Shown piece after piece: positions 9,794 to 21,987 of a stretch of DNA of 64,000 bases. The first letter of the stretch is position 1. Each line of letters opens with the position of its first letter. The translations under genes were made by a program, and so were the position numbers. This DNA comes from Steroidobacteraceae bacterium (GTDB lineage: Bacteria > Pseudomonadota > Gammaproteobacteria > Steroidobacterales > Steroidobacteraceae). The stretch is from the NCBI GenBank assembly GCA_025451845.1, contig JANWJS010000011.1, forward strand, positions 1 to 64,000, written 5' to 3'. The notes beneath the pieces were generated by a model. That model had not been told where the DNA came from, made no database searches, and saw only the letters and a program-made list of their open reading frames with translations.

Positions 9794-11054
9794 CGCTCGG
9801 CTCGGCGGCGGCGATCGGACGCACGGGCTGCTCGACGCCTCCGAGCTCGGGCAGCGCCGCATCGGCCGTGACGCCGAGATCGGGGAAGCGCCGCGCCTGC
9901 GGCAACACCTGACGCTCGAGTGAGCCCACCGCCGAGTTGTAGGCATCCACGGCGGCCCCGAGCCGCGAGCCGAGCCGCTCGAGATGGCCCGTGAAGGCTC
10001 CGAGCCTGCGATAGAGCTCCTGACCGAGCTCGCGGATCACCTTCGCGTTCTCCGCCACGACAGTCTGGCGCCAGCCGTGGGCGACGGTCTTGAGCAGTGC
10101 GATCAGGGTGGAGGGCGTGGCGATGATGATGCCCTGCTTGAGCGCGTTGTCGAGAAGCTCCGGCCGCTCGGCGAGCGCCGCGGACAGGAACTGATCGCCC
10201 GGCAGGAAGAGCACCGCGAACTCGGGACTCTGCTCGAACTGCGCCCAGTAGGCCTTGGAGGCGAGCTGGCGCACGCGGGCCTCGACCTGCTGCGCATGCT
10301 TCTTGAGAGCGAGTTGCCGCAGCTCGTCGGTCGGCGCTTCGAGTGCCTCGAGATAGGCATCGAGCGGCGTCTTCACGTCGACCACGAGGTCGCGCGACTC
10401 CGGCAGGTGCACGACGAGGTCGGGACGCAGCGCCCCGTCCTGGCCGAAGAGGTGGAGCTGCTCGGTGAAATCGCAATGCTCGCTGAGGCCGGCGAGCTCG
10501 ACGAGCCGCCGCAGTGTCAGCTCGCCCCAGCGCCCGCGCACTTCCGGTCGGCGAAGTGCCGTCACGAGGTTGCGTGTTTCGCGCTGCAGCTGGCTCTGAC
10601 CGCTCGCCAGCGAGTCGATCTGCGTGCGCAGCGCCGTATAGGCCGAGCTCCGTTCGCGCTCCAGCGCGTGCGCCTGTTGCTCCGTGCGCTCGAGCGCCGT
10701 ACGCAGCGGCTCGACGAGCTGCGCAATGGCGGCCTCGCGCTCCTTGAGAGTGCTCTGCGCGAGCACCTGGTCGCGCCCGAGCGCCTCGCGTGCGAGCCGC
10801 AGGAAGAGCTCGCTGTTGGCGCGCAGCGTCTCTCCGGCGAGCGAGTTGAAGGAGTCGCGCAGGCGGGCTTCCGACTGCTCGAGAAGAGCGGCGCGCTCGG
10901 CTTCCTTGCTCACGCCGGCCTCCAGACGCACGCGCGCGGCTTCGAGCTCCACGCGCAGCGACTCGATGCGTCGCAGGGCGAGCAGCTGCCCGAGAAGGAA
11001 CCCGAGCGCCGCGCCGACGAGGAGCGAGGCTGCCGCAATCAGCGCGAGGAGCAT
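9777..11054 (-). CDS. rmuC: DNA recombination protein RmuC
   Basis: RmuC proteins limit inversion recombination and contain a PD-(D/E)xK-type nuclease-like core; their biochemistry is poorly known. The start has a single membrane segment (residues 1-27, LLALIAAASLLVGAALGFLLG). A long coiled coil to about residue 165 and the conserved core follow: GRWGELTLRRLVELAGLSEHCDF, RPDLVVHLPESRDLVVDVK(T)PLDAY, and AYWAQFEQSPEFAVLFLPGDQF. The 425-residue length is usual. It starts 7 bases after ubiG ends and overlaps the downstream gene. Confidence 0.94.
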   Translation of the reverse strand: MLLALIAAASLLVGAALGFLLGQLLALRRIESLRVELEAARVRLEAGVSKEAERAALLEQSEARLRDSFNSLAGETLRANSELFLRLAREALGRDQVLAQSTLKEREAAIAQLVEPLRTALERTEQQAHALERERSSAYTALRTQIDSLASGQSQLQRETRNLVTALRRPEVRGRWGELTLRRLVELAGLSEHCDFTEQLHLFGQDGALRPDLVVHLPESRDLVVDVKTPLDAYLEALEAPTDELRQLALKKHAQQVEARVRQLASKAYWAQFEQSPEFAVLFLPGDQFLSAALAERPELLDNALKQGIIIATPSTLIALLKTVAHGWRQTVVAENAKVIRELGQELYRRLGAFTGHLERLGSRLGAAVDAYNSAVGSLERQVLPQARRFPDLGVTADAALPELGGVEQPVRPIAAAEPSDDRES

Positions 11055-11061
11055 GGGTCTG

Positions 11062-11784
11062 CTAGCCCTGCACCCGCTCGAGGTGCATGAGATAGTTGAC
11101 GGAAGGATCGCGCGTCAGGCGGCAGCTCCCGGTGTAAGGATTGAGCTCGATGCCGGCGAGGGCCCGCGGCAGCAGGCCCGCGCTGCGCGCCCAGCGCGCG
11201 AGCTCCGATGGGCGGATGAGGCGCTCGTATTCGTGCGTGCCGCGTGGCAAAAGCTTGAGCACGTACTCGGCACCGACGATCGCCAGAAGGAACGCCTTGA
11301 GATTGCGGTTGAGCGTCGAGACGAATACGGAGCCGCCGGGGCGGATGAGCGCAGCGAGTGTCGCGAGCATGTGCTGCGGCTGCGGGACGTGCTCCAGCAT
11401 CTCCATGCAGGTGATGACATCGAAGCTCTGCGCGAGGCTCGCGGCGAGCTCTTCCGCCGCCGCCACACGGTAGTCGATGTCAAGCCCTTCCTCGGCCGCG
11501 TGCAGCCGCGCCACCTCGATCATGCCGGGGGCGAGATCGATGGCCGTGACCCTGGCGCCCTGGCGCGACAGGGTCTCGCTGAGCAGGCCGCCGCCGCAGC
11601 CGACATCGAGCGCGCGCACGCCCGCGAGGCTCGCGTGCTCGGCGATGAACCCGAGGCGCACCGGGTTCAGCAGATGCAGCGGGCGGAATTCGCCGTGCGG
11701 ATCCCAAAAGCGGTGCGCAAGCGCGTCGAATTTCGACAGCTCGCCGCGGTCGGCATTGGGCGGCAGTTCCATGGACATGCGCAT
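11062..11784 (-). CDS. ubiG: Ubiquinone biosynthesis O-methyltransferase UbiG
   Basis: SAM-dependent enzyme catalysing both O-methylations in ubiquinone biosynthesis. The sequence has FDALAHRFWDPHGEFRPLHLLNPVR, SAM motif I in ALDVGCGGGLLSE, the acidic motif II in VTAIDLAPGMIE, DVITCMEMLEHVPQP, and the family-specific tail RGTHEYERLIRPSEL...SVNYLMH. The start ATG at 11784 is followed by a second ATG two codons later; either fits. The gene is divergent from gyrA with only 25 bases between them, so at least one promoter must overlap coding sequence. Confidence 0.96.
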   Translation of the reverse strand: MRMSMELPPNADRGELSKFDALAHRFWDPHGEFRPLHLLNPVRLGFIAEHASLAGVRALDVGCGGGLLSETLSRQGARVTAIDLAPGMIEVARLHAAEEGLDIDYRVAAAEELAASLAQSFDVITCMEMLEHVPQPQHMLATLAALIRPGGSVFVSTLNRNLKAFLLAIVGAEYVLKLLPRGTHEYERLIRPSELARWARSAGLLPRALAGIELNPYTGSCRLTRDPSVNYLMHLERVQG

Positions 11785-11809
11785 AACCCCCGTATGCTAA
11801 CATTCCCTG

Positions 11810-14410
<2,601 letters not shown>

Positions 14411-14439
14411 CGGTATATACCCAAAAGTTATGACGCATA

Positions 14440-14511
14440 GCGGGCCAGGGCCGTTCCCCGGCCCGCGGCAATCGTGTAGGGTCTCGCGGAAATCGTCTCG
14501 ACGATTTCCGC
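14440..14511 (+). promoter_or_regulatory. Two-hairpin leader between gyrA and serC
   Basis: The 107-base spacer carries an imperfect hairpin (14440-14446 with 14460-14466, plus an inner GGG/CCC pair) and a perfect 11-bp stem (14486-14496 with 14501-14511, arm GCGGAAATCGT, loop CTCG). The second hairpin ends 18 bases before the probable serC GTG start and 6 bases before an upstream ATG. It could end gyrA transcripts, control serC translation or be a repeated element; no U-tract follows. Confidence 0.6.
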
Positions 14512-14529
14512 CAATAAATGAGGACACTC

Positions 14530-15612
14530 GTGCGCGTATTCAATTTCGCCGCAGGACCCGCGGCACTGCCTCTGGAGGTTCTCGAGCAGGCTCGTGAGGA
14601 GCTGACCGACTGGCGCGGCAGCGGCATGTCTGTGATGGAAGTCAGCCATCGCAGCAAGGCCTTCATCGCCGTGGCCCAGGAAGCGGAGAGCCTGACGCGC
14701 TCGCTCCTCGCCATCCCGCAGAGCTACAAGGTGCTCTTCCTCCAGGGTGGCGCAACCGGCCAGTTCGCCGCCATCCCGATGAACCTCACCACTCCCGCAG
14801 CGGCCGCCGATTACGTGAATACCGGCGCCTGGTCGAAGAAGGCGATCGGCGAGGCGAAGCGGCTGCAGGTGAAGGTCAACGTCGCCGCAGATGAGGCCGC
14901 GTCGAACTACAGCACGGTGCCGGATCAGGCCAGCCTGAAGCTGACCCCCGGCGCATCATATGTGCACTACACGCCGAATGAGACGATCGGCGGGGTGGAG
15001 TATCCCTACGTGCCGCAAACGGGCGGGGTGCCGCTCGTCGCCGACATGTCCTCCACCATCCTGTCCAGGCCGATCGATGTCTCGAAGTTCGCGCTGATCT
15101 ATGCGGGTGCCCAGAAGAACATCGGCCCCTCGGGCCTTTGCCTCGTGATCGTACGTGAGGATCTGCTCGGCAAGGCTCGTCCGGGTACCCCGGCCGTGTG
15201 GGACTACCAGGCGATGGCAGCGGAAGGCTCGATGCTCAACACGCCGCCGACGTTCGGCTGGTACATCTGCGGGCTGGTGCTGAAGTGGCTGCAGGCTCAG
15301 GGAGGGCTCGAGGCCATGGCGGCGCGCAATCGTGCCAAGGCGGAGCTCCTCTACCGCAGCATCGATGAGTCCGGCTTCTACCGCAATCCGGTGGCGAAGC
15401 CCTGCCGCTCGTGGATGAACGTGCCCTTCACGCTGGCGCGCCCGGAGCTCGACCCGACTTTCCTCACCGAGGCGAAGGCCGCGGGGCTGGTGAGCCTGGA
15501 GGGCCACCGCTCGGTCGGCGGCATGCGCGCCAGCATCTACAACGCCATGCCCCTCGAGGGCGTGCAGGCGCTCGTCGCCTTCATGAAGGATTTCCAGCGC
15601 CGCCACGGCTGA
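14530..15612 (+). CDS. serC: Phosphoserine aminotransferase
   Basis: PLP enzyme converting 3-phosphohydroxypyruvate to phosphoserine, and also acting in pyridoxal phosphate synthesis. The N-terminus MRVFNFAAGPAALP matches the family when the GTG at 14530 is used; GAGGA lies 5-10 bases upstream. An ATG 12 bases earlier is possible but has no ribosome site and adjoins a hairpin. The PLP lysine is in YAGAQKNIGPSG (about residue 196). GSGMSVMEVSHRSK and SVGGMRASIYNAMP are further family blocks. It is followed after 5 bases by the serA-like gene, placing serine synthesis steps side by side. Confidence 0.97.
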   Translation: MRVFNFAAGPAALPLEVLEQAREELTDWRGSGMSVMEVSHRSKAFIAVAQEAESLTRSLLAIPQSYKVLFLQGGATGQFAAIPMNLTTPAAAADYVNTGAWSKKAIGEAKRLQVKVNVAADEAASNYSTVPDQASLKLTPGASYVHYTPNETIGGVEYPYVPQTGGVPLVADMSSTILSRPIDVSKFALIYAGAQKNIGPSGLCLVIVREDLLGKARPGTPAVWDYQAMAAEGSMLNTPPTFGWYICGLVLKWLQAQGGLEAMAARNRAKAELLYRSIDESGFYRNPVAKPCRSWMNVPFTLARPELDPTFLTEAKAAGLVSLEGHRSVGGMRASIYNAMPLEGVQALVAFMKDFQRRHG

Positions 15613-15617
15613 GGCCC

Positions 15618-16787
15618 ATGAAGTACCGCATCCTGACTCTCAACAACATCAGCGCCCGCGGTCTCGAGCGCCTGCCGCGCGACCGCTACGAGGTCGCCTC
15701 CGGCCTGGAGCGTCCCGATGCCATCCTGGTGCGCTCGGCCGACATGCACGGCACCGCGATCCCGGACACCGTCCGGGCCGTGGGCCGCGCCGGCGCGGGT
15801 GTCAACAACATCCCGGTCGCCGACCTGAGCCGCCGCGGCATTCCCGTTTTCAACGCGCCCGGTGCCAACGCCAACGCGGTCAAGGAGCTGGTGCTCGCGA
15901 GCTTACTTCTCTCCGCCCGCAACGTCTGTCAGGCCTGGGCGTTCGCGCGCGCGCAGAGCGGTGACGACCAGGCGATCGACGAGGCGGTGGAGAAAGGGAA
16001 GAAGGCCTTCGTCGGCTTCGAGCTTCCCGGGCGCACGCTCGGCGTCGTCGGTCTGGGGGCGATCGGCGTCGAGGTGGCCAATTCCGCGGAGGCGCTCGGC
16101 ATGAGCGTCCTCGGCTACGATCCGCAGATCACCGTGCAGCGCGCCTGGCAGCTCTCCTCGAGCGTCGAGCAGGCGCTCTCGCTCGATGATCTCTTCGCCC
16201 GCTCCGATGCGATCACGGTGCACGTGCCGCTCAACGATCAGACCCGCCGGCTGGTCAACGAGCCGCGCCTGCGTCTGATGAAGAAAGGCGGGGTGCTGCT
16301 CAACTTCTCACGCAGCGGGATCGTCGACGATCCGGCCGTAGTGGCAGCGATCGACGCCGGCCGCCTGCACGGCTACGTCTGCGACTTCCCGAACAACCTG
16401 CTCAAGGACCATCCGAAGGTGGTCACCCTGCCGCACCTCGGCGCCTCCACCGGCGAGGCCGAGGAGAACTGCGCCATCATGGTCGCCGACCAGGTGCGCG
16501 ATTTCCTCGAAAACGGCAACGTGCGCAACAGCGTCAATTTCCCGGAGGCGGTTCTGTCACGCGTGCCCGGCACGACGCGCCTCGCGATCACCAACAGCAA
16601 CGTCCCCAACATGGTCGGCCAGATCTCGACCTGCCTCGCCGACGCCAGGATCAACATCGCCGATCTGCTCAACAAGTCACGGGGCGAGTACGCGTACACG
16701 CTCATCGATTCCGACGGCGCCGTCGGCGAGGATCTGCTGGGCAAGATCCGCGGCATCACCGGCGTGCTCTCGGCGCGCCTGGTCTGA
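15618..16787 (+). CDS. serA: 3-phosphoglycerate dehydrogenase, short ACT-domain type
   Basis: First step of serine synthesis, oxidising 3-phosphoglycerate. The D-2-hydroxyacid dehydrogenase fold is clear: GRAGAGVNNI, the Rossmann motif GVVGLGAIGVEVA, catalytic Arg in LNFSRSGIVDD and His in LPHLGAST. The expected catalytic Glu of the DVFExEP motif is absent; the stretch reads GYVCDFPNNLLKDHP. An ACT domain at about residues 315-389 (TNSNVPNMVGQISTCLADA) would sense serine. The 389-residue length fits this compact class. The start at 15618 follows the serC stop by 5 bases. Confidence 0.9.
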   Translation: MKYRILTLNNISARGLERLPRDRYEVASGLERPDAILVRSADMHGTAIPDTVRAVGRAGAGVNNIPVADLSRRGIPVFNAPGANANAVKELVLASLLLSARNVCQAWAFARAQSGDDQAIDEAVEKGKKAFVGFELPGRTLGVVGLGAIGVEVANSAEALGMSVLGYDPQITVQRAWQLSSSVEQALSLDDLFARSDAITVHVPLNDQTRRLVNEPRLRLMKKGGVLLNFSRSGIVDDPAVVAAIDAGRLHGYVCDFPNNLLKDHPKVVTLPHLGASTGEAEENCAIMVADQVRDFLENGNVRNSVNFPEAVLSRVPGTTRLAITNSNVPNMVGQISTCLADARINIADLLNKSRGEYAYTLIDSDGAVGEDLLGKIRGITGVLSARLV

Positions 16788-16797
16788 TTCCGCCGCC

Positions 16798-17976
16798 ATG
16801 GCCGCTGGGAAAACCACTCGCGGACGCGGGGCGAACGCACCGCCCGCCACGGCGAAGCTCGAAGCCGTCCCGGCGCGCGCCCCCCCCAAGCCGCCAGGCG
16901 GCCTGGAAGCGGTACGCGCAAGGATCGACTCGGTCGATGAGCAGATCCAGCAGCTGATCAACCAGCGCGCCAAGCTGGCGCAGCTCGTGGGCATCTCCAA
17001 GAGCCGTGATGGCCACACTGTTGATTTCTACCGCCCGGAGCGCGAGGCGCAGGTGTTGCGGCGGGCGCGGGAGCGTAACCGCGGACCGCTGCGGGATGAG
17101 GAAGTCGTCCGCCTCTTCCGCGAGATCATGTCTGCCTGCCTCGCGCAGCAGGAGCCGCTCAAGGTCGCCTACCTCGGCCCCGAGGCCACCTTCAGCCAGA
17201 CCGCGGTGCTGACGCATTTCGGGCACTCCGTGCGCGCACTGCCCTTGGGCTCGATCGATGAGGTCTTCCACGAGGTGGAATCCGCGGCGGCGGACTTCGG
17301 GGTCGTGCCGATCGAGAACTCCACCGAGGGCACGGTCAATCACACGCTCGATCGCTTCAGCGCCTCGCCGCTCAAGATCTGCGGCGAGGTGGAGCTGCGC
17401 ATCCACCACTACCTGATGGGCAACATGAGCGCCCTCGGGCGGATCGTGCGCGTGTGCTCGCACCCCCAGTCGCTGGCGCAGTGCCGCGGCTGGCTGCAGG
17501 AGCACCTGCCGACCCTCGAGCTCGTGCCGGCATCGAGCAACGGCGAGGCCGCTCGCCGCGCGCGCGACGAGCGCGGCACGGCTGCCATCGCGGGCGAGAC
17601 GGCCGCGGAGATTTACGGCCTCAAGGTCCTCGCGGCGCAGATCGAGGACCGCGGCGACAACACCACCCGTTTCCTGGTACTCGGCCGCAAGATCCTCGCG
17701 GCGAGCGGCCAGGATCGTACGACGCTGCTCGTCTCCATCGCCGATACGGACTCACCTGGCGCGCTGCATCGGCTGCTGGAGCCTCTCGCGCGCCATCGTG
17801 TCAGCATGACGCGCATCGAGTCGCGCCCCTCGCACCGGCGCAAATGGGACTACATTTTCTTCATCGACATCGAGGGCCATGCCGAGGAGCCGCACGTCGC
17901 CCGTGCGCTCGCGGCGCTCAAGCGGCGCGCCTCGCTCTTTCGCGTGCTCGGCTCCTATCCGCGCGCCGTGCTGTAG
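16798..17976 (+). CDS. pheA: Bifunctional chorismate mutase/prephenate dehydratase
   Basis: Converts chorismate through prephenate to phenylpyruvate in phenylalanine synthesis. A Pro/Ala-rich leader of about 35 residues precedes the chorismate mutase helix bundle (VRARIDSVDEQIQQLINQRAKLA to about residue 115). The prephenate dehydratase domain runs from KVAYLGPEATFSQTA through VPIENSTEGTVNHTLD and DRGDNTTRFLVLG. A regulatory ACT domain with ESRPSHRRKWDYIFFID closes the protein and implies feedback control by phenylalanine. It begins 10 bases after serA. Confidence 0.97.
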   Translation: MAAGKTTRGRGANAPPATAKLEAVPARAPPKPPGGLEAVRARIDSVDEQIQQLINQRAKLAQLVGISKSRDGHTVDFYRPEREAQVLRRARERNRGPLRDEEVVRLFREIMSACLAQQEPLKVAYLGPEATFSQTAVLTHFGHSVRALPLGSIDEVFHEVESAAADFGVVPIENSTEGTVNHTLDRFSASPLKICGEVELRIHHYLMGNMSALGRIVRVCSHPQSLAQCRGWLQEHLPTLELVPASSNGEAARRARDERGTAAIAGETAAEIYGLKVLAAQIEDRGDNTTRFLVLGRKILAASGQDRTTLLVSIADTDSPGALHRLLEPLARHRVSMTRIESRPSHRRKWDYIFFIDIEGHAEEPHVARALAALKRRASLFRVLGSYPRAVL

Positions 17977-17986
17977 AGTGTCGGGC

Positions 17987-19315
17987 ATGACCGGTTCCAG
18001 TAGAGGCGCGCGCTATCGGGTCGAGCCAGGCGGCGAGGTCGCGGGCGAGCTCACGGTGCCCGGTGACAAGTCGATCTCCCACCGCTCGCTGATGTTCGGC
18101 GGCATCGCCGAGGGCGAGACCGAGATCAGCGGGTTCCTGGCCGGCGAGGATTGTCTCGCGACGCTGCGCGCCCTGCAGGCGCTCGGCGTGCGCATCGAGC
18201 GGCCGGAGCCGCAGCGGGTGCGTGTCAGCGGCCTGGGCATGGAGGGACTGACCGCGGCCGGGGTACCGCTCGACATGGGCAATGCCGGTACCGCGATGCG
18301 GCTCTTCATGGGCCTCCTGGCGCCGCAGGCGTTCGACTCCACCTTGATCGGTGACGAGTCGCTCATGCGCCGGCCGATGGAGCGTGTCGCAACGCCGCTG
18401 CGCCTGATGGGCGCCAACATCCGCACGCAGGACGGCCGGCCGCCCGTACAGATCCAAGGCAGCCCCCAGATGCGTGCGATCGACTACGCCCTGCCCGTAG
18501 CGAGCGCGCAGGTCAAATCGGCCGTGCTGCTCGCGGGCCTCAGGGCCTTTGGGCGCACTCGAGTGACGGAGCCGGCTCCGTCGCGAGACCACACGGAGCG
18601 CATGCTGACCGCCTTCGGCGTCGAGGTCCTGCGGGAAGGGGCGACCGTGGCCATCGAGGGGGGCCAGCGCCTCATCGGCACGTCGGTGGCGGTGCCGGCG
18701 GACTTTTCTTCGGCTGCCTTCTTCCTGGTCGCCGGCTGCTTCGCCGCAGAGCGCGGCCTCGTGCTGCGCAACGTCGGCGTGAATCCGACACGCACGGGAC
18801 TTCTCGAGATGCTGCGTCTCATGGGTGCCGACATTCGCGTGCATCCCGTGCGGCACGATGTCCGGCCGGGCGGGGAGCCGATCGCCGACATCGAGGTGCG
18901 CAAGAGCCGCCTGAAGGGCATCCGCGTGCCGGATGCGCTGGTGCCGCTTGCGATCGACGAATTTCCGGTGTTCTTCATCGCGGCTGCGGTGGCGGAAGGG
19001 GAGACCCTGGTGCGGGGCGCGCTGGAGCTGCGCGTCAAGGAGAGCGATCGGCTGGCCGCCATGGCGCAGGGGCTGACCGCGCTCGGGGTGGAGAACCAGC
19101 TGCTCGACGATGGGCTCTGGCTGCGTGGCAGCACGCGCTTGGGCGGCGGCACCATCGAGAGCCACGGCGATCACCGCATCGCCATGGCCTTCGCGGTTGC
19201 CGGGCTGGTTGCGGGCAGCCCCATCGAGATCCGCGACGTCACGAACGTCGCCACTTCTTTCCCCGGCTTCCTCCAGATCGCACGCTCGGCAGGGCTGCAG
19301 ATCGAGTCCGCATGA
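17987..19315 (+). CDS. aroA: 5-enolpyruvylshikimate-3-phosphate synthase
   Basis: Sixth step of the shikimate pathway, joining phosphoenolpyruvate to shikimate-3-phosphate. Motifs include the N-terminal VPGDKSISHRSLMFGGIAEG, LDMGNAGTAMRL (the GNAGT loop), RRPMERV and C-terminal ESHGDHRIAMAFAVAGL. The ATG at 17987 is 10 bases after the pheA stop; longer reading frames run back into pheA and are not used. The LDMGNAGTAMRLFMG form of the loop resembles class II-like or Pseudomonas-type enzymes, but herbicide sensitivity cannot be read with certainty. The stop overlaps the cmk start (ATGA). Confidence 0.97.
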   Translation: MTGSSRGARYRVEPGGEVAGELTVPGDKSISHRSLMFGGIAEGETEISGFLAGEDCLATLRALQALGVRIERPEPQRVRVSGLGMEGLTAAGVPLDMGNAGTAMRLFMGLLAPQAFDSTLIGDESLMRRPMERVATPLRLMGANIRTQDGRPPVQIQGSPQMRAIDYALPVASAQVKSAVLLAGLRAFGRTRVTEPAPSRDHTERMLTAFGVEVLREGATVAIEGGQRLIGTSVAVPADFSSAAFFLVAGCFAAERGLVLRNVGVNPTRTGLLEMLRLMGADIRVHPVRHDVRPGGEPIADIEVRKSRLKGIRVPDALVPLAIDEFPVFFIAAAVAEGETLVRGALELRVKESDRLAAMAQGLTALGVENQLLDDGLWLRGSTRLGGGTIESHGDHRIAMAFAVAGLVAGSPIEIRDVTNVATSFPGFLQIARSAGLQIESA

Positions 19316-20007
19316 CCGAAGCGGCGCCGGTCGTCACGCTCGACGGGCCCAGCGGCTCCGGGAAAGGGACGATCAGCCGGGCGGTCGCGCAGCAGGCCGG
19401 CTGGCACCTCCTGGACAGCGGTGCGCTTTACAGGCTGGTGGCCTACGCCGGGGCCGATCACCGGCTCGACGCCGCGGATGTCGAGGGTCATGCGCGGCTT
19501 GCCATAAGTATGCAAGTGACCTTCGGGGTGGGCCCGGACGGCAGCGAGCAGGTCCTGCTGGAGGGCCGGGACGTGACCCAGGCCATCCGCACGGAGACGG
19601 CCGGGCAGGGGGCCTCCCGGGTAGCCGCCTGGCCGGCGGTCCGTGCGGCGCTCCTCGAGCGCCAGCGTGCCTTTGCCCGCCCCCCCGGGCTGGTGGCCGA
19701 CGGCCGCGACATGGGGACCGTCGTCTTCCCGCAGGCCCGTCTCAAGGTGTATCTCACGGCCAGCGCCGAAGAGCGGGCGCTGCGGCGCTATAAGCAGTTG
19801 AAGGAAAAGGGGGCGGGTGTTAGCCTTGCCGCCCTTTCGCGCGAGATCACCGAGCGGGACGCGAGGGATTCGACGCGGGCGGTAGCCCCCCTGATTCCCG
19901 CCCCCGGAGCGGAGGTGATCGACTCGACGGGTCTGCCGATCGAGGCGGTCGTGGGCCGTGTGCTGGAGCTCGGAGCCCGGCGGTCGCTTTGGCCGCCGCG
20001 GACCTGA
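19312..20007 (+). CDS. cmk: Cytidylate kinase
   Basis: Phosphorylates CMP and dCMP. The P-loop is GPSGSGKGTI near the N-terminus, the NMP-binding region includes LLDSGALYRLVAY and ADGRDMGTVVFPQA, and the lid/anchor region is RRYKQLKEKG and ITERDARDSTRAVAPL. Length 231 is normal. Position between aroA and rpsA is the conserved gammaproteobacterial order. Coupled to aroA by a four-base overlap. Confidence 0.97.
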   Translation: MTEAAPVVTLDGPSGSGKGTISRAVAQQAGWHLLDSGALYRLVAYAGADHRLDAADVEGHARLAISMQVTFGVGPDGSEQVLLEGRDVTQAIRTETAGQGASRVAAWPAVRAALLERQRAFARPPGLVADGRDMGTVVFPQARLKVYLTASAEERALRRYKQLKEKGAGVSLAALSREITERDARDSTRAVAPLIPAPGAEVIDSTGLPIEAVVGRVLELGARRSLWPPRT

Positions 20008-20136
20008 GGCCCTTCCCGGCACGGGTCTCGCTGAAAGTATTTCTCGGCCGGTGCGCAGCATGAGGCGCGCGCCGTTTTTGCATCTGCCTGGCCTCGCCTG
20101 CAAGGAGCACGAGGCGCCAGTATTTCGATAGAGAGT

Positions 20137-21813
20137 ATGACAGAAAGTTTCGCGCAGCTTTTCGAGCAGAGTCTCGCCAATCAACGCATCCGTCCGGGGA
20201 TGATCCTCACCGGCCTGGTGGTCGACGTCACCCCCGATGTGGTGGTGGTCAATGTAGGCCTGAAGTCCGAGGCCGTTATCCCCGTCGAGCAGTTCAAGAA
20301 CGAGCGCGGGGAGCTCGAGGTCAAGGCCGGCGATGAGGTGGAGGTGGCCCTCGACTCGGTCGAGGACGGCACCGGCGAGACGCGCCTCTCGCGTGAGAAG
20401 GCGAAGCGCGCCCGCACCTGGACGCGCCTCGAGGAGGCATTCAACAAGTCGGAGATCGTCACCGGCGTCATCACCGGCCGCGTCAAGGGCGGCTTCACGG
20501 TGGAACTCGACAACGTACGGGCCTTCCTTCCCGGATCGCTCGTCGACGTGCGTCCCGTCCGCGATACCTCGTATCTCGAGGGCAAGCCGCTCGAGTTCAA
20601 GGTCATCAAGCTCGACCAGAAGCGTAATAACGTGGTGGTCTCGCGCCGCGCGGTGGTCGAGCAGGAGTTTTCCGCCGAGCGCAGCGCGCTCCTGGAGAAC
20701 CTACAGGAAGGCTCGGTCGTGCACGGCGCCGTCAAGAACCTCACCGACTACGGTGCGTTCGTGGACCTCGGCGGCATCGACGGCCTGCTGCACATCACCG
20801 ACATGGCGTGGAAGCGCGTCAAGCACCCCTCGGAGGTGGTGAAGGTCGGTGATGAGATCGACGTGCGCATCCTGAAGTTCGACCGCGAGCGCTCGCGCGT
20901 GAGCTTGGGTCTGAAGCAACTCGGCGCCGATCCGTGGGAGAACATCGCGCGCCGCTATCCGCCGCACACCCGCGTGTTCGGCAAGGTCACCAACATCGCC
21001 GACTACGGCGCGTTCGTCGAGATCGAGGACGGCGTCGAGGGACTGGTGCACGTGTCGGAGATGGACTGGACCAACAAGAACGTCAACCCGGCGAAGGTCG
21101 TGCACACCGGCCAGGAGGTCGAGGTGATGGTGCTCGATGTCGACGAGGACCGCCGCCGCATCTCCCTCGGCCTGAAGCAATGCAAGGCCAACCCGTGGAA
21201 GGAATTCGCCGAGAACTACAACCGCGGCGACAAGGTATCGGGCCTGATCAAGTCGATCACCGACTTCGGCATCTTCATCGGCCTGCCGGGCAACATCGAC
21301 GGCCTGGTGCACCTCTCCGACATCTCCTGGGATGTGCCCGGGGAGGAGGCGGTGCGCAACTACCAGAAAGGCCAGCAGCTCGAGGCCATGGTGCTCACCA
21401 TCGACCCGGAGCGCGAGCGCATCAGCCTCGGGATCCGGCAGCTCGCGAAGGACCCCTTCTCGAGCTACATCGCGGAGAACCCCAAGGGCACGATCGTCAG
21501 GGGCGTGGTCAGGGAAGTGGACGCCCGCGGCGCGATCATCGACCTCGGCAACGGTGTCGAGGGACAGCTGCGCGCCTCCGAGCTCGGCCGCGACCGCGTC
21601 GAGGATGCGCGCGCGGTGCTGAAGGTCGGCGACGAGGTCGAGGCGAAGTTCACCGGCGTCGACCGCAAGTCGCGCGCCATCTCCCTCTCGATCAAGGCGA
21701 AGGAAGCGCACGAGGAGGCGGAGGCGGTGCAGAGCTATCGCTCCTCCGAGTCGGCGACCACGGGCACGAGCCTCGGCGACCTGCTCAAGGAGCACATCGG
21801 GGATCGCAACTAG
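20137..21813 (+). CDS. rpsA: 30S ribosomal protein S1
   Basis: Recruits mRNA to the 30S subunit. Six S1 OB-fold repeats can be followed: the first two divergent ([37 protein letters not shown]) and four canonical (e.g. [71 protein letters not shown]). Length 558 equals the usual gammaproteobacterial form. The 129-base leader after cmk has only a weak ribosome site (GATAGAGAGT before ATG), as is usual for an autoregulated rpsA. The stop codon opens copy 2 of the structured intergenic repeat. Confidence 0.98.
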   Translation: MTESFAQLFEQSLANQRIRPGMILTGLVVDVTPDVVVVNVGLKSEAVIPVEQFKNERGELEVKAGDEVEVALDSVEDGTGETRLSREKAKRARTWTRLEEAFNKSEIVTGVITGRVKGGFTVELDNVRAFLPGSLVDVRPVRDTSYLEGKPLEFKVIKLDQKRNNVVVSRRAVVEQEFSAERSALLENLQEGSVVHGAVKNLTDYGAFVDLGGIDGLLHITDMAWKRVKHPSEVVKVGDEIDVRILKFDRERSRVSLGLKQLGADPWENIARRYPPHTRVFGKVTNIADYGAFVEIEDGVEGLVHVSEMDWTNKNVNPAKVVHTGQEVEVMVLDVDEDRRRISLGLKQCKANPWKEFAENYNRGDKVSGLIKSITDFGIFIGLPGNIDGLVHLSDISWDVPGEEAVRNYQKGQQLEAMVLTIDPERERISLGIRQLAKDPFSSYIAENPKGTIVRGVVREVDARGAIIDLGNGVEGQLRASELGRDRVEDARAVLKVGDEVEAKFTGVDRKSRAISLSIKAKEAHEEAEAVQSYRSSESATTGTSLGDLLKEHIGDRN

Positions 21814-21937
21814 TATGAAGCGCTGGATCGGGGCTCCTGCCCCGCCCAGCGCGCCTCGGGCAACGCCGCAGCGGCTAAGCGTGGCTTTTGCCCGAGGCTC
21901 CGCCACCTGCGGCGGCGGGGCACATCCTTGTGCCTGG
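21811..21937. repeat. Structured intergenic repeat, copy 2 (rpsA-ihfB)
   Basis: About 127 bases starting at the rpsA TAG stop, homologous to 6211-6324. The four hairpins are 21829-21844 (CGGGGC/GCCCCG), 21853-21863 with 21888-21898 (11-bp perfect arm GCCTCGGGCAA), 21902-21916 (one mismatch) and 21919-21934 (GGCACA/TGTGCC). Arms differ from copy 1 but pairing is largely kept, which points to a conserved structure rather than conserved primary sequence. Confidence 0.85.
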
Positions 21938-21987
21938 ATTAGGGGCTCGTGCCGCTTCGGGGCCGGCATGGTCCGTGGAGAACTAAC

